Assembly (NCBI GenBank): GCA_017444825.1
Contig: JAFSVU010000054.1
Span: forward strand, 30,756-94,755
Direction of reading: 5' to 3'
Length of the DNA: 64,000 nt
From: Clostridia bacterium
Lineage (GTDB): Bacteria; Bacillota; Clostridia; UBA1212
A program made the translations under genes and the position numbers. Shown here one piece after another: positions 63,913 to 64,000 of the stretch (its first letter is position 1; the number at the start of each line of letters is the position of its first letter). The notes under the pieces were generated by a model. It searched no databases and was not told where the DNA came from. It was given only the letters and a program-made list of their open reading frames with translations.

Positions 63913-64000
63913 ATGATTTTTAATGAGTTAGTAGTTGAAATTCCAAGACAAAAACGTATTACGCAATACGGCAGTCACGGAAAACCGTATGTATACGAGA
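63913..64000 (+). CDS. N-terminus of an unknown gene, cut by the right edge
   Basis: 29 residues are visible (MIFNELVVEIPRQKRI, then YGSHGKPYVYE) after AGGAGG six bases upstream. The segment from about 63776 is AT-rich compared with the rest of the window, which suggests recent acquisition. The phrase GKPYVYE resembles the start of some DDE transposases, so an insertion sequence is possible but unproven. Confidence 0.5.
   Translation, partial: MIFNELVVEIPRQKRITQYGSHGKPYVYE

Noticed and set aside
1..64000. CRISPR arrays, tRNA or rRNA genes
   Set aside because: No regularly spaced repeats and no cloverleaf or GTTCRANYC-type segments were seen.

Overview
The window is about 64 kb of a gene-dense chromosome from a low-to-middle GC Firmicute, most likely a Clostridia lineage (uncultured gut or rumen type). 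Grounds seen here: a GdpP / L9 / DnaB / TilS / Hpt / FtsH block, a YlbF-family protein, a DUF1292 protein, an ECF-type RibU, a spore-photoproduct-lyase-like radical SAM protein, an EF-G-like second GTPase, many GGAGG ribosome binding sites, and sigma-A promoters of the TTGACA-17-TATAAT class. No rRNA, tRNA or CRISPR array was found.

Layout. 1-10 kb: a secreted two-component-type propeller protein cut by the left edge, a GH106-like glycosidase, a multidomain surface lipoprotein, an HD-GYP c-di-GMP phosphodiesterase, and a convergent ABC exporter pair. 10.4-23.6 kb: a long plus-strand run for c-di-AMP turnover, replication, translation and proteolysis (gdpP, rplI, dnaB, tilS, hpt, ftsH, recD2), then a nucleoside-phosphorylase-like gene, an SPL-like radical SAM gene and a short-chain dehydrogenase. 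23.7-26.4 kb: a minus-strand ispE-prmA-ParA-like operon. 26.5-38.2 kb: EF-G-like GTPase, class II aldolase, a structured repeat element, ylbF-like, mutS, a PIG-V-like glycosyltransferase, ribU, a SurA/PrsA-like protein, queA and a DUF1292 protein. 38.2-47.2 kb: a 1035-residue lipoprotein and gltX on the minus strand, a YbaK-type deacylase and a D-2-hydroxyacid dehydrogenase on the plus strand, and a minus-strand thrC-hom operon. 47.4-55.5 kb: rpoB-rpoC with their own promoter, separated from the ribosomal protein genes that usually flank them. 55.5-61 kb: an FRG-domain gene fused by stop/start overlap to a complete CUT1-type sugar ABC importer. 61-64 kb: an OB-fold-like lipoprotein, a Na/Pi cotransporter, and an AT-rich right edge where a new gene begins.

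The most interesting things found: (1) a strongly enriched word ATTGGY (best form CATTGGCG), used in all reading frames while ATTGGR is nearly absent, resembling the HIP1 tag of cyanobacteria; (2) an FRG-domain gene as first gene of a sugar-import operon, behind a promoter whose -35 lies in an inverted repeat; (3) a 164-bp element of nested inverted and direct repeats between fba and the ylbF-like gene; (4) a cluster of TACTAAC heptamers around the promoter of the right-edge gene; (5) isolated rpoBC with long acidic tails on both subunits; (6) a solute-binding lipoprotein with an additional C-terminal membrane anchor.
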